From Bacillota bacterium (GTDB lineage Bacteria > Bacillota > Dethiobacteria > SKNC01): a DNA stretch of 5,821 nucleotides. Positions 1 to 5,092 of this stretch are shown here, one piece after another (the first letter of the stretch is position 1; every line of letters begins with the position of its first letter). Under the pieces are notes generated by a model that worked only from the letters and a program-made list of their open reading frames with translations, was not told where the DNA came from and did no database searches. The translations under genes were made by a program, and so were the position numbers. The DNA is taken from contig SKLX01000152.1 of NCBI GenBank assembly GCA_007121375.1, positions 1 through 5,821 of the forward strand, written 5' to 3'.

Positions 1-1
1 A

Positions 2-397
2 AAACTTGCCACTTATGCCTCGAAATGCATAGAAAATGAAATCCTTATGTTTCTAAGAAGAAACAATAAAGTAAAATCAGAAATATCTTTCGATGAGCCC
101 CTTAATATAGACTGGGATGGAAATGAACTTCTTCTGTCCGATGTATTGGGAACGGATAATGACCTTATCTACAAAAGTATTGAGGCAGAAGTTGATAAAA
201 AATTACTCCACCTGGCTATGGAAAAATTAAGCAGAAGAGAAAAAAAGATAATGGAGCTTAGATTTGGCCTGGTTAATGGCCAGGAAAAGACCCAGAAAGA
301 AGTTGCCGATTTGCTGGGGATATCCCAGTCTTATATTTCCCGCCTGGAAAAAAGAATTATTAACAGGTTGAAAAAAGAAATTAAAAAAATGGAATAG
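2..397 (+). CDS. sigE: RNA polymerase sporulation sigma factor SigE, 3' part
   Basis: Partial gene: the reading frame is open from base 2 and codes for the last 131 residues, against about 239 for the full protein in Bacillus subtilis. Sigma-E directs mother-cell transcription early in sporulation; in the known system it is made as a pro-protein cleaved by SpoIIGA, and that N-terminal pro-sequence lies outside the window. The visible part starts in region 2.3/2.4 (KLATYASKCIENEI, then LRRNNKVKSEISFDEPLN), continues through region 3 (DWDGNELLLSDVLGT), and ends with a region 4.2 helix-turn-helix (KTQKEVADLLGISQSYISRL) and a lysine-rich tail. An internal ATG at base 47 is not the start, because conserved sigma sequence continues upstream of it. 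The downstream neighbour sigG is the usual partner in spore formers. No clear terminator follows, so read-through into sigG is expected. Confidence 0.95.
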   Translation, partial: KLATYASKCIENEILMFLRRNNKVKSEISFDEPLNIDWDGNELLLSDVLGTDNDLIYKSIEAEVDKKLLHLAMEKLSRREKKIMELRFGLVNGQEKTQKEVADLLGISQSYISRLEKRIINRLKKEIKKME

Positions 398-405
398 TAT
401 AGTTT

Positions 406-489
406 GCTCTCCCGTCTTTTCCTAATTCCTACAGTATAAATAAATTTGTTTACGGAAATACTTTTGACAAACAAAAAAACTGGGAGGGC
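406..489 (+). promoter_or_regulatory. Possible RNA stem masking the sigG ribosome binding site
   Basis: Bases 406-414 (GCTCTCCCG) can pair with 481-489 (TGGGAGGGC), giving nine pairs of which two are G-U. A 2x2 internal loop then leads to TTTT (417-420) pairing with AAAA (475-478). Inside the loop TTTGTTT (445-451) can pair with AAACAAA (469-475), which competes only for base 475. The 3' arm is the sigG Shine-Dalgarno sequence (GGGAGGG, 482-488). The 5' arm lies upstream of the predicted forespore promoter, so only read-through RNA from sigE would contain both arms. The pairing is seen directly; the silencing role is inference. Confidence 0.5.
434..462 (+). promoter_or_regulatory. Forespore (sigma-F / sigma-G class) promoter of sigG
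   Basis: The -35 element GTATA (434-438) and -10 element GGAAATACT (454-462) are separated by 15 bases. This fits the known sigma-F consensus (GYATA, about 15 bases, GGnnAnAHT) at every specified position. Read with the sigma-G pattern (18 bases, CATWMTA), bases 457-463 agree at five of seven positions, so autoactivation by sigma-G is plausible. Transcription should start near 469-470, leaving a leader of about 30 bases. Consensus sequences are quoted from memory. Confidence 0.85.
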
Positions 490-498
490 AACATAATA

Positions 499-1284
499 GT
501 GATGAATAAGGTAGAAATCTGCGGAGTTAACACTTCAAAACTTCCAGTCTTAAAAAATTCAGAAATGAAAAAACTCTTTAAAGATTTAAAAGATGGCGAT
601 GAAGAAGCAAGGAAGCAGCTTGCAAATGGAAACCTGAGGCTGGTCCTTAGTGTTATACAAAGGTTCAATAACAGAGGTGAATATGTTGATGATCTTTTCC
701 AGGTGGGTTGTATTGGCCTGATGAAGGCTATTGACAACTTTGACCTGAATCAGAATGTTAAGTTTTCAACTTATGCTGTCCCCATGATAATAGGTGAAAT
801 TCGGCGTTACCTCAGGGATAACAATCCTATAAGGGTTAGCCGGTCTTTAAAAGACATAGCTTATAAAGTACTTCAGGTCAGGGATGTTATGGCTAATAAG
901 CTGGGGAGGGAACCTTCCATCAGCGAAATTGCCGAAAAATTAAATATTGATCGGGAAGAAATAATCCTTGCCCTGGATGCTATCCAGGAGCCTGTTTCCC
1001 TTTTTGAACCTATTTATCATGATGGTGGAGATCCCATATTTGTCATGGATCAAATTACCGATGAAAAAAGCCAGGATGCTCAGTGGTTGGAAGGGATAGC
1101 TATTAAAGAAGCGATAAATAAATTAAACAAAAGAGAACAACTAATCCTGGACTTAAGGTTTTATCGGGGGAAAACCCAGATGGAGGTGGCTGAAGAAATA
1201 GGAATTTCTCAAGCTCAAGTTTCCCGACTGGAAAAAGCAGCCCTGGATCAGTTAAAAAAACACATTGATGTCAAGGGAGGCTAA
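499..1284 (+). CDS. sigG: RNA polymerase sporulation sigma factor SigG
   Basis: Full-length (261 residues) late forespore sigma factor, which directs genes for DNA-protecting SASPs, germination receptors and other late forespore products. The N-terminal signature KVEICGVNTSKLPVLKN is specific to sigma-G. Region 2 covers about residues 43-115 (GNLRLVLSVIQRFNNRGEY, DLFQVGCIGLMKAIDNFD, FSTYAVPMIIGEIRRYLRDN). Region 3 follows to about residue 190, and a region 4.2 helix-turn-helix (KTQMEVAEEIGISQAQVSRL) closes the protein. Asn43 and Glu154 match, by my recollection of the B. subtilis protein, positions 45 and 156, which matter for inhibition by Gin/CsfB and SpoIIAB. I chose the GTG at 499, ten bases after GGGAGGG (482-488); the ATG at 502 is an alternative that removes only one residue. 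The stop at 1282-1284 lies just upstream of the next gene, whose ribosome binding site sits in the last sigG codons, suggesting cotranscription. Confidence 0.97.
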   Translation: MMNKVEICGVNTSKLPVLKNSEMKKLFKDLKDGDEEARKQLANGNLRLVLSVIQRFNNRGEYVDDLFQVGCIGLMKAIDNFDLNQNVKFSTYAVPMIIGEIRRYLRDNNPIRVSRSLKDIAYKVLQVRDVMANKLGREPSISEIAEKLNIDREEIILALDAIQEPVSLFEPIYHDGGDPIFVMDQITDEKSQDAQWLEGIAIKEAINKLNKREQLILDLRFYRGKTQMEVAEEIGISQAQVSRLEKAALDQLKKHIDVKGG

Positions 1285-1291
1285 AAAACCT

Positions 1292-1510
1292 ATGGCTACT
1301 TTCAGAAAAGGAATATTTTTATTTTTTTTAAGTGTTTCCGTACTCTTTATAAGTGCATATTATATTAGTACCGACCAGGCGGTCTGGTCCTTTAATCAGC
1401 ATAACCTTCACACAATTAGAATTGTGTGGCAAGAACAAGGGGATTTTTCCCAGCTGGAAGGAGAGGGGAAAGAATATCCAGGATTGCCCGCCATGAAAAT
1501 ATATCCCTAA
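1292..1510 (+). CDS. Small single-pass membrane protein, function unknown
   Basis: I do not recognise this 72-residue protein. It has a short basic start (MATFRK), one strongly hydrophobic segment at about residues 7-25 (GIFLFFLSVSVLFISAYYI), then a polar, acidic tail ending in EYPGLPAMKIYP, with no cysteine. By the positive-inside rule the tail should face outward, or into the space between the membranes if it is made in the forespore. It could be a signal-anchored or cleaved secreted peptide. The ATG at 1292 is preceded by AAGGGAGG (1273-1280) within the end of sigG, eleven bases upstream, and lies seven bases after the sigG stop. A TTG at 1265 in the same frame is less likely because it has no such site. 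Position between sigG and a YlmC-like gene suggests forespore or sporulation-linked expression. Reality of the gene rests on the ribosome site, spacing and membrane segment. Confidence 0.6.
   Translation: MATFRKGIFLFFLSVSVLFISAYYISTDQAVWSFNQHNLHTIRIVWQEQGDFSQLEGEGKEYPGLPAMKIYP
1409..1428. repeat. 20-bp palindrome inside the small membrane gene
   Basis: CACACAATT (1409-1417) and AATTGTGTG (1420-1428) are perfect reverse complements around a central AG. The sequence codes for HTIRIV and the start of Trp46 in the small membrane protein. It could be a dimeric repressor operator or an eight-pair RNA hairpin with a UAGA loop. It has no T-tract after it, so it is not a terminator. No function is shown by the sequence. 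Confidence 0.6.
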
Positions 1511-1533
1511 AGGGTTCCAGGGAGGCTTTGATT

Positions 1534-1803
1534 ATGTTGAAAACTTCTGATTTAAGGAGTAGAGAAGTCATTAATATGCAGGATGGCCGTCGTATGGGCC
1601 TAATCAGCGATCTGGATATAGACTTAAGAGATGGGAGAATAAGAGCTATAGTTGTACCGGGGGGCGGAAAATTCTTTGGATTCTTCGGGGGAGAAAAGGA
1701 TTATGTTATTCCCTGGGATAAGATTATTAAAATCGGGGTTGATACTATCCTGGTGGAACTACCTGATTACTCCTTAAGCAAAGACAGCCTGGAAAATTAC
1801 TAA
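1534..1803 (+). CDS. YlmC/YmxH family sporulation protein (PRC-barrel)
   Basis: An 89-residue protein made almost entirely of a PRC-barrel beta domain. Typical features are MLKTSDLRSREVINMQDGRRMG at the start, the DLDIDLRDGRIRAIVVPGG core, the glycine-rich segment GKFFGFFGGEKDYVIPWDKI, and a C-terminal strand ending LVELPDY. Family members in spore formers are called YlmC/YmxH and often lie near sigG; their molecular role is not settled, and PRC-barrels elsewhere act in RNA or protein binding. The ATG at 1534 is preceded by AGGGAGG (1519-1525) with an eight-base gap. A TTG at 1528 is too close to that site, and a longer frame from 1426 is arginine-rich shadow sequence overlapping the upstream gene. 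No separate promoter is evident, so it probably shares the sigG transcript, which ends at the terminator downstream. Confidence 0.88.
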   Translation: MLKTSDLRSREVINMQDGRRMGLISDLDIDLRDGRIRAIVVPGGGKFFGFFGGEKDYVIPWDKIIKIGVDTILVELPDYSLSKDSLENY

Positions 1804-1805
1804 TT

Positions 1806-1834
1806 GTTCCAACCATATGTTTCCAGGTTGAAAC
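1806..1834. repeat. Imperfect inverted repeat after the YlmC-like gene
   Basis: GTTCCAACC (1806-1814) and GGTTGAAAC (1826-1834) pair at eight of nine positions around an 11-base loop, just after the stop codon. There is no T-tract, so alone it is not an intrinsic terminator. It may form a 3' protective hairpin upstream of the true terminator, or be chance. Confidence 0.3.
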
Positions 1835-1882
1835 AACTTGAAAAAGCTAGCATATTAAAAAGAAATCATTTATGAAGTGGAT

Positions 1883-1916
1883 AAATCTGTCCAATAATTT
1901 GGGACAGGTTTTTTTT
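1883..1916 (+). terminator. Rho-independent terminator of the sigG block
   Basis: CTGTCC (1887-1892) pairs with GGACAG (1902-1907) around a nine-base loop. The stem can extend through a U-G pair and A-U pairs (1883-1886 with 1908-1911). Eight T residues (1909-1916) follow at once. It separates the sporulation genes from the nrd operon; the nrd promoter begins three bases later. Confidence 0.87.
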
Positions 1917-1919
1917 AGT

Positions 1920-1948
1920 TGGACAATTATCACAATATATAGTATATT
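1920..1948 (+). promoter_or_regulatory. Sigma-A-like promoter of the nrdR-nrdD-nrdG operon
   Basis: TGGACA (1920-1925, five of six to TTGACA) and TATATT (1943-1948, five of six to TATAAT) are 17 bases apart, the optimal spacing. Transcription would start near 1954-1956, about 40 bases before the nrdR start codon. An NrdR box fills much of the spacer and overlaps the -10 element, so repression by blocking RNA polymerase is expected. Confidence 0.75.
1930..1945. promoter_or_regulatory. NrdR box 1 (promoter-overlapping)
   Basis: TCACAATATATAGTAT matches the known NrdR box pattern acaCwAtATaTwGtgt at 14 of 16 positions, including all core positions CAATATATAG. It overlaps the spacer and -10 element of the nrd promoter. 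The pattern is recalled from published comparative genomics, not computed here. Confidence 0.82.
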
Positions 1949-1961
1949 CGAGTTATTCATT

Positions 1962-1977
1962 TAACTATATGTAGTTT
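1962..1977. promoter_or_regulatory. NrdR box 2 (downstream of the start site)
   Basis: TAACTATATGTAGTTT matches the NrdR pattern at 12 of 16 positions, with nine of ten in the core CTATATGTAG. Its centre lies 32 bp from that of box 1, about three helical turns, with 16 bp between boxes. That is the arrangement typical of paired NrdR boxes and allows binding on one face of the DNA. Confidence 0.75.
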
Positions 1978-1993
1978 TTAAGGGGGAAGGGCG

Positions 1994-2470
1994 GTGAAGT
2001 GTCCCTATTGTGGTTTTCAGGAGAGCAGGGTAATTGATTCCCGCTCGGCAGAGGAGGGGGCGGCTATCAGGCGGCGCAGGGAATGCACAGGGTGTGCCAG
2101 GCGCTTTACCACTTACGAAAAGGTGGACCAGGTTCCCCTGGTAGTAATAAAAACTGATGGCAGGAGGGAGTTCTTTGACCGGGATAAAATTATTAAGGGA
2201 CTCCTTACAGCAGGGGTTAAAAGGGAAATACCCCTGGAGACCTTTGAAGACCTGGTTAATGATGTGGAAAGGGAATTATTAAACAGTTTTGTAAAGGAAG
2301 TTAAGGCCAGTCAGTTGGGTAAGATGGTCCTGGAAAGATTGCGGGAAATTGATGAAGTGGCTTATGTAAGGTTTGCTTCCGTTTACCGGAAGTTCAGGGG
2401 TATAGAATCATTTAAGGAGGAACTGGACACTTTTAATAAATCAAAAAAGTCTTCCCTTTGGGAAGATTGA
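1994..2470 (+). CDS. nrdR: Transcriptional repressor NrdR
   Basis: Nucleotide-sensing repressor of ribonucleotide reductase genes, 158 residues, the usual family size. An N-terminal zinc ribbon has Cys3/Cys6 (CPYC) and Cys31/Cys34 (CTGC), with the family signature VIDSR at 13-17 and the basic RRRRE at 26-30 followed by RRFTTYE. An ATP-cone domain follows at about residues 47-138 (VVIKTDGRREFFDRDKI to YVRFASVYRKFRGIESF). In the known mechanism ATP/dATP in the cone controls oligomer state and DNA binding. The GTG start at 1994 is right because it places the zinc ribbon at the N-terminus; AGGGGGAAGG (1981-1990) lies just upstream. As first gene of an operon with nrdD and nrdG, and with two NrdR boxes at its promoter, it should repress itself and the reductase. 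The tail after the ATP-cone (about 140-158, SKKSSLWED) is coded by the hairpin described separately. Confidence 0.97.
   Translation: MKCPYCGFQESRVIDSRSAEEGAAIRRRRECTGCARRFTTYEKVDQVPLVVIKTDGRREFFDRDKIIKGLLTAGVKREIPLETFEDLVNDVERELLNSFVKEVKASQLGKMVLERLREIDEVAYVRFASVYRKFRGIESFKEELDTFNKSKKSSLWED
2443..2468 (-). terminator. Hairpin at the nrdR 3' end; terminator-like on the minus strand
   Basis: TCTTCCC (2450-2456) and GGGAAGA (2460-2466) form seven perfect pairs around a TTT loop, and a G-T and an A-T pair extend the stem to 2448/2468, into the nrdR stop codon. On the + strand no T-tract follows, so read-through to nrdD is expected. On the minus strand the stem runs straight into six T residues (2448-2443), the geometry of an intrinsic terminator. 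It could stop antisense RNA, or act in the sense RNA as an intercistronic hairpin. There is no minus-strand gene here. Confidence 0.45.
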
Positions 2471-2493
2471 TAAGTGGGGAGGAGATATTTTAT

Positions 2494-4524
2494 ATGTTCA
2501 CGGAAATCAGAAAAAGAGATGGAAGAATCGCGCCCTTTGACGAACAAAAAATTACCGAAGCAATATTTAAAGCGGCTAAAGCAGTAGGGGGGGAAGACAG
2601 GAGTATTGCCCAGGATTTAACCAACCAGGTAGTAAACTATTTAAATGGTAACAATGTGGAGATGATTCCTTCTGTAGAAGAAATACAGGATGTGGTTGAA
2701 AAAGTATTAATAGAAAATGGACATGCCCGAACGGCCAAGGCTTACATACTTTATAGAGACCGGCGTACCCGAATGAGGGAAGGTAAAACGGAACTCATGG
2801 ATGCGGTGAAGGAAATACTGGTGGAGACCAGCAGGGAAAATGCCAATATTAACAATTCACCTTCGGCTAAAATGCTCCAAATTGCCATGGCCGCCAGCAA
2901 GAAATATTATTTAACCAATTTGCTTCCCGAGGATATGGGAGAAGCCCATGATAAAGGGTTTTTTCATATTCATGATTTGGATTATTATGCTAAAACCCTT
3001 AACTGCCTGCAGATAGATTTGAAAAATCTTTTTCAAAAGGGGTTTCATACGGGTAACGGCTGGATAAGACCTCCCCAGCGGATATATTCTGCGGCAGCCC
3101 TTTCCGCCATCATTCTTCAAAGCAACCAGAATGATATGTACGGGGGACAGAGTTTTTCCCATTTTGATCGGGATATGGGTGAGGTTATCCGGGGATTTAA
3201 GCATGAACCCGATGAAGAGGAAACCTACCAGGCCATGGAAGGCCTCATATATAACCTAAATACTATGCATTCTCGGGCGGGAGCGCAAGTGCCCTTTAGC
3301 AGTATAAATTTTGGGACGGATACTACGCCCGAGGGACGTATGGTAACCAGGGCCCTGCTAAAAGCCTATGAAGGAGGATTGGGCAGAGGCGAAAATCCTG
3401 TATTCCCCAACCTGGTTTTCCGGGTAAAGGAGGGAGTTAACTTTAACCAGGAGGACCCCAATTATGACCTGTTTCAACTGGCTTTAAGGGTAGCCTCCCA
3501 CCGGTTAAACCCTGCCTTCAGTTTCATGGATGCCTCCTTTAACCGAAAGTATGGGGATGAAATTTCTTATATGGGCTGCCGAACCCGAACTATTGCCAAC
3601 AGGCACGGTCAAGAGGTATCAGCGGGCAGGGGTAATATAGCCTCTGTTTCCTTAAATATTCCCAGGTTAGCTTTGATGACCCGGGGGGTGGAAGGGTTTT
3701 TTAAAGAACTGGATAAGCTTCTTAGCCTGGCTGTAAGGCAGCTCCTTCACCGGTTTGAAATATTAAGTGAGCTTACGGAAAAGGACCTTCCTTTTTTAAT
3801 AGGTGAAAGGCTTTACATGGATTCAGAGAAGTTGGAACCCTGCGAACCCATAAGGGAAACCATAAAAAATGGTACCCTTTCCATTGGATTTATTGGATTG
3901 GCCGAAGCCCTGACCATTTTAGTGGGGAGTCATCACGGTGAAACAGAGGAAGCCCAGGAGCTGGGGTTAAAAATAGTGGAACATATGTGGAAAAGCACCC
4001 AGCAGTTCTGTGATGAATATGATCTCAACTTTGCCCTTTATGCTACTCCCGCTGAAGGCCTTTCAGGAAGGTTTTTGAATATTGACCGGAAGGAGTTTGG
4101 CCATCTTCCGGGTATCACCGATAAAGAATATTATACCAATTCTTATCATTTGCCTGTTAATTACCTTACTTCCCTACATCAGAAGATTAAAATTGAGGGC
4201 CAGTACCATACATACTGTAATGGCGGCCATATATCTTATGTGGAGATTCCTTCACCTCCTAAAAATAATGTGGAAGTAGTTGAGAAAATTATCCGGCACA
4301 TGGCAGAGTGTAACGTTGGTTACGGAGGGATTAATTATCCAGTAGATGAATGCCATGAATGTAATTACTCGGGAATTATATCCCATAACTGCCCCCAATG
4401 CCAGGGTGAAAGTATCCGGAGAATTAGAAGGATTACCGGTTATCTATCCACAGAAGACAGATTTAATTCTGCAAAAAAGGCGGAATTAAGGGACCGTAAG
4501 TCCCATATTAATAATTGTTATTAA
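2494..4524 (+). CDS. nrdD: Anaerobic (class III) ribonucleoside-triphosphate reductase
   Basis: Oxygen-sensitive glycyl-radical enzyme that reduces ribonucleoside triphosphates to deoxy forms in the cytoplasm; 676 residues, normal for the family. An N-terminal ATP-cone occupies about residues 3-95 (IRKRDGRIAPFDEQKI to AKAYILYRDRR). The catalytic ten-stranded barrel includes GFFHIHDLDYY, Cys171 (LNCLQIDL) and Cys362 (YMGCRTRT), which match the two conserved active-site cysteines of the family. A zinc site has Cys620/Cys623 (CHEC) and Cys633/Cys636 (CPQC). The glycyl radical is placed at Gly649 in RRITGYLS, followed by FNSAKKAELRDRKSH, where Ala660 replaces the more usual Gly. The C-terminus ends NNCY, with Cys675. 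The ATG at 2494 follows GGGGAGGAG (2476-2484); an upstream in-frame TTG at 2458 lies in the nrdR hairpin and is rejected. It sits 23 bases after nrdR and 18 before nrdG. The electron donor (formate or a redoxin) cannot be told from the sequence by eye. Confidence 0.97.
   Translation: MFTEIRKRDGRIAPFDEQKITEAIFKAAKAVGGEDRSIAQDLTNQVVNYLNGNNVEMIPSVEEIQDVVEKVLIENGHARTAKAYILYRDRRTRMREGKTELMDAVKEILVETSRENANINNSPSAKMLQIAMAASKKYYLTNLLPEDMGEAHDKGFFHIHDLDYYAKTLNCLQIDLKNLFQKGFHTGNGWIRPPQRIYSAAALSAIILQSNQNDMYGGQSFSHFDRDMGEVIRGFKHEPDEEETYQAMEGLIYNLNTMHSRAGAQVPFSSINFGTDTTPEGRMVTRALLKAYEGGLGRGENPVFPNLVFRVKEGVNFNQEDPNYDLFQLALRVASHRLNPAFSFMDASFNRKYGDEISYMGCRTRTIANRHGQEVSAGRGNIASVSLNIPRLALMTRGVEGFFKELDKLLSLAVRQLLHRFEILSELTEKDLPFLIGERLYMDSEKLEPCEPIRETIKNGTLSIGFIGLAEALTILVGSHHGETEEAQELGLKIVEHMWKSTQQFCDEYDLNFALYATPAEGLSGRFLNIDRKEFGHLPGITDKEYYTNSYHLPVNYLTSLHQKIKIEGQYHTYCNGGHISYVEIPSPPKNNVEVVEKIIRHMAECNVGYGGINYPVDECHECNYSGIISHNCPQCQGESIRRIRRITGYLSTEDRFNSAKKAELRDRKSHINNCY
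3018..3037. repeat. AT-rich 20-bp palindrome within nrdD
   Basis: TTTGAAAAA (3018-3026) and TTTTTCAAA (3029-3037) are perfect reverse complements around a central TC. It codes for part of DLKNLFQKG, just after the Cys171 motif. AT-rich coding runs (Lys and Phe codons) make such palindromes fairly likely by chance, and no function is claimed. Confidence 0.35.
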
Positions 4525-4542
4525 AGGCAAGGGAGGGATTTT

Positions 4543-5052
4543 TTGATAAAATACAGTGATATAGTGGGAGAGTCTATGGTAGACGGGACAGGCATAAGAG
4601 TAACCGCCTTTTTACAGGGGTGTCCCCGTTCCTGTGAGGGATGCCACAACCCTACCCTTCAACCCCTGGAAGGTGGAATGGAAATTGAAGAAAAAGATTT
4701 TGCCATGCTATTGTTAAACAAAATCACTCCCCTTCATAAGGGTATCACCTTTAGCGGGGGAGAACCCTTTATCCAGGGGGAAGCTTTATACAAGGTTTTA
4801 AGGTATATTAAAAAAGAAAACCCTCACCTGGATATTTGGGTTTATACCGGATTTACCTTTGAAGAAATCCAGGAGTTACCTTTGTTAAAATTTGTTGACG
4901 TTTTGGTAGACGGGCCTTTTATCATAGAAAAAAAAGACCTGGCTTTGCCCTTCCGGGGGTCTTCTAACCAGCGGATAATAGATGTAGGCCCTTCTTTAAA
5001 AGAAGGGAAAGTAGTGGAAGCTTATGAGGAATGTTTTGCTTCTCCCCGGTAA
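4543..5052 (+). CDS. nrdG: Anaerobic ribonucleotide reductase activating protein (radical SAM)
   Basis: Activase that uses a 4Fe-4S cluster and S-adenosylmethionine to generate the glycyl radical on NrdD (here Gly649). It is 169 residues, typical of the short NrdG type. The radical SAM motif CPRSCEGC places the cluster ligands at Cys27, Cys31 and Cys34 (CX3CX2C) and is followed by HNP. The SAM-binding SGGEP motif is at 71-75, and the family segment VDVLVDGPF lies at about 118-126. The start is a TTG at 4543, preceded by GGGAGGG (4531-4537) with a five-base gap. It is preferred because residues 2-26 (IKYSDIVGESMVDGTGIRV) are the conserved family N-terminus, whereas the first in-frame ATG (codon 12) would cut into it. 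It follows nrdD by 18 bases in the usual operon order. Confidence 0.97.
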   Translation: MIKYSDIVGESMVDGTGIRVTAFLQGCPRSCEGCHNPTLQPLEGGMEIEEKDFAMLLLNKITPLHKGITFSGGEPFIQGEALYKVLRYIKKENPHLDIWVYTGFTFEEIQELPLLKFVDVLVDGPFIIEKKDLALPFRGSSNQRIIDVGPSLKEGKVVEAYEECFASPR

Positions 5053-5061
5053 GTACGGGGA
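5043..5061 (+). other. GC-rich hairpin overlapping the nrdG stop codon
   Basis: TCCCCG (5043-5048) pairs with CGGGGA (5056-5061) around a seven-base loop that contains the nrdG stop codon. Only four A residues and mixed sequence follow, with no T-tract, so it is not an intrinsic terminator. It may mark an RNA processing or stability boundary between nrdG and the next gene. It ends ten bases before the next gene's ribosome site. Confidence 0.4.
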
Positions 5062-5092
5062 AAACTTAAGAGGGGAGGATTTCCTTTAACTT

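Noticed and set aside
450..737. Minus-strand open frame of 95 codons
   Set aside because: It lies opposite the sigG promoter and the conserved sigG region 2, has no family resemblance and is a shadow of sigG.
1426..1533. Longer N-terminus for the YlmC-like protein starting at 1426
   Set aside because: The extra 36 residues are arginine-rich and overlap the small membrane gene; the ATG at 1534 has a strong ribosome site and gives the normal family length.
1828..1858. Possible promoter TTGAAA ... TATTAA giving a small RNA ending at the 1883-1916 terminator
   Set aside because: The spacer is 19 bases and the -10 match is poor; the terminator is adequately explained as the end of the sigG block.
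2458..2493. TTG start for nrdD at 2458, overlapping nrdR
   Set aside because: It lies in the loop of a hairpin without a ribosome site; the ATG at 2494 has GGGGAGGAG upstream and begins the ATP-cone at the expected place.
3018..3037. Perfect palindrome in nrdD as a regulatory site
   Set aside because: It is an A/T-run palindrome made of Lys/Asn/Phe codons within a conserved coding region, so chance is a sufficient explanation; listed only as a repeat.
2911..3204. Minus-strand open frame of 97 codons
   Set aside because: It is opposite the conserved NrdD catalytic core; no ribosome site or recognisable motif was seen.
4082..4279. Plus-strand open frame of 65 codons in another frame of nrdD
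   Set aside because: It is fully inside nrdD, whose frame is well conserved here; a shadow frame.
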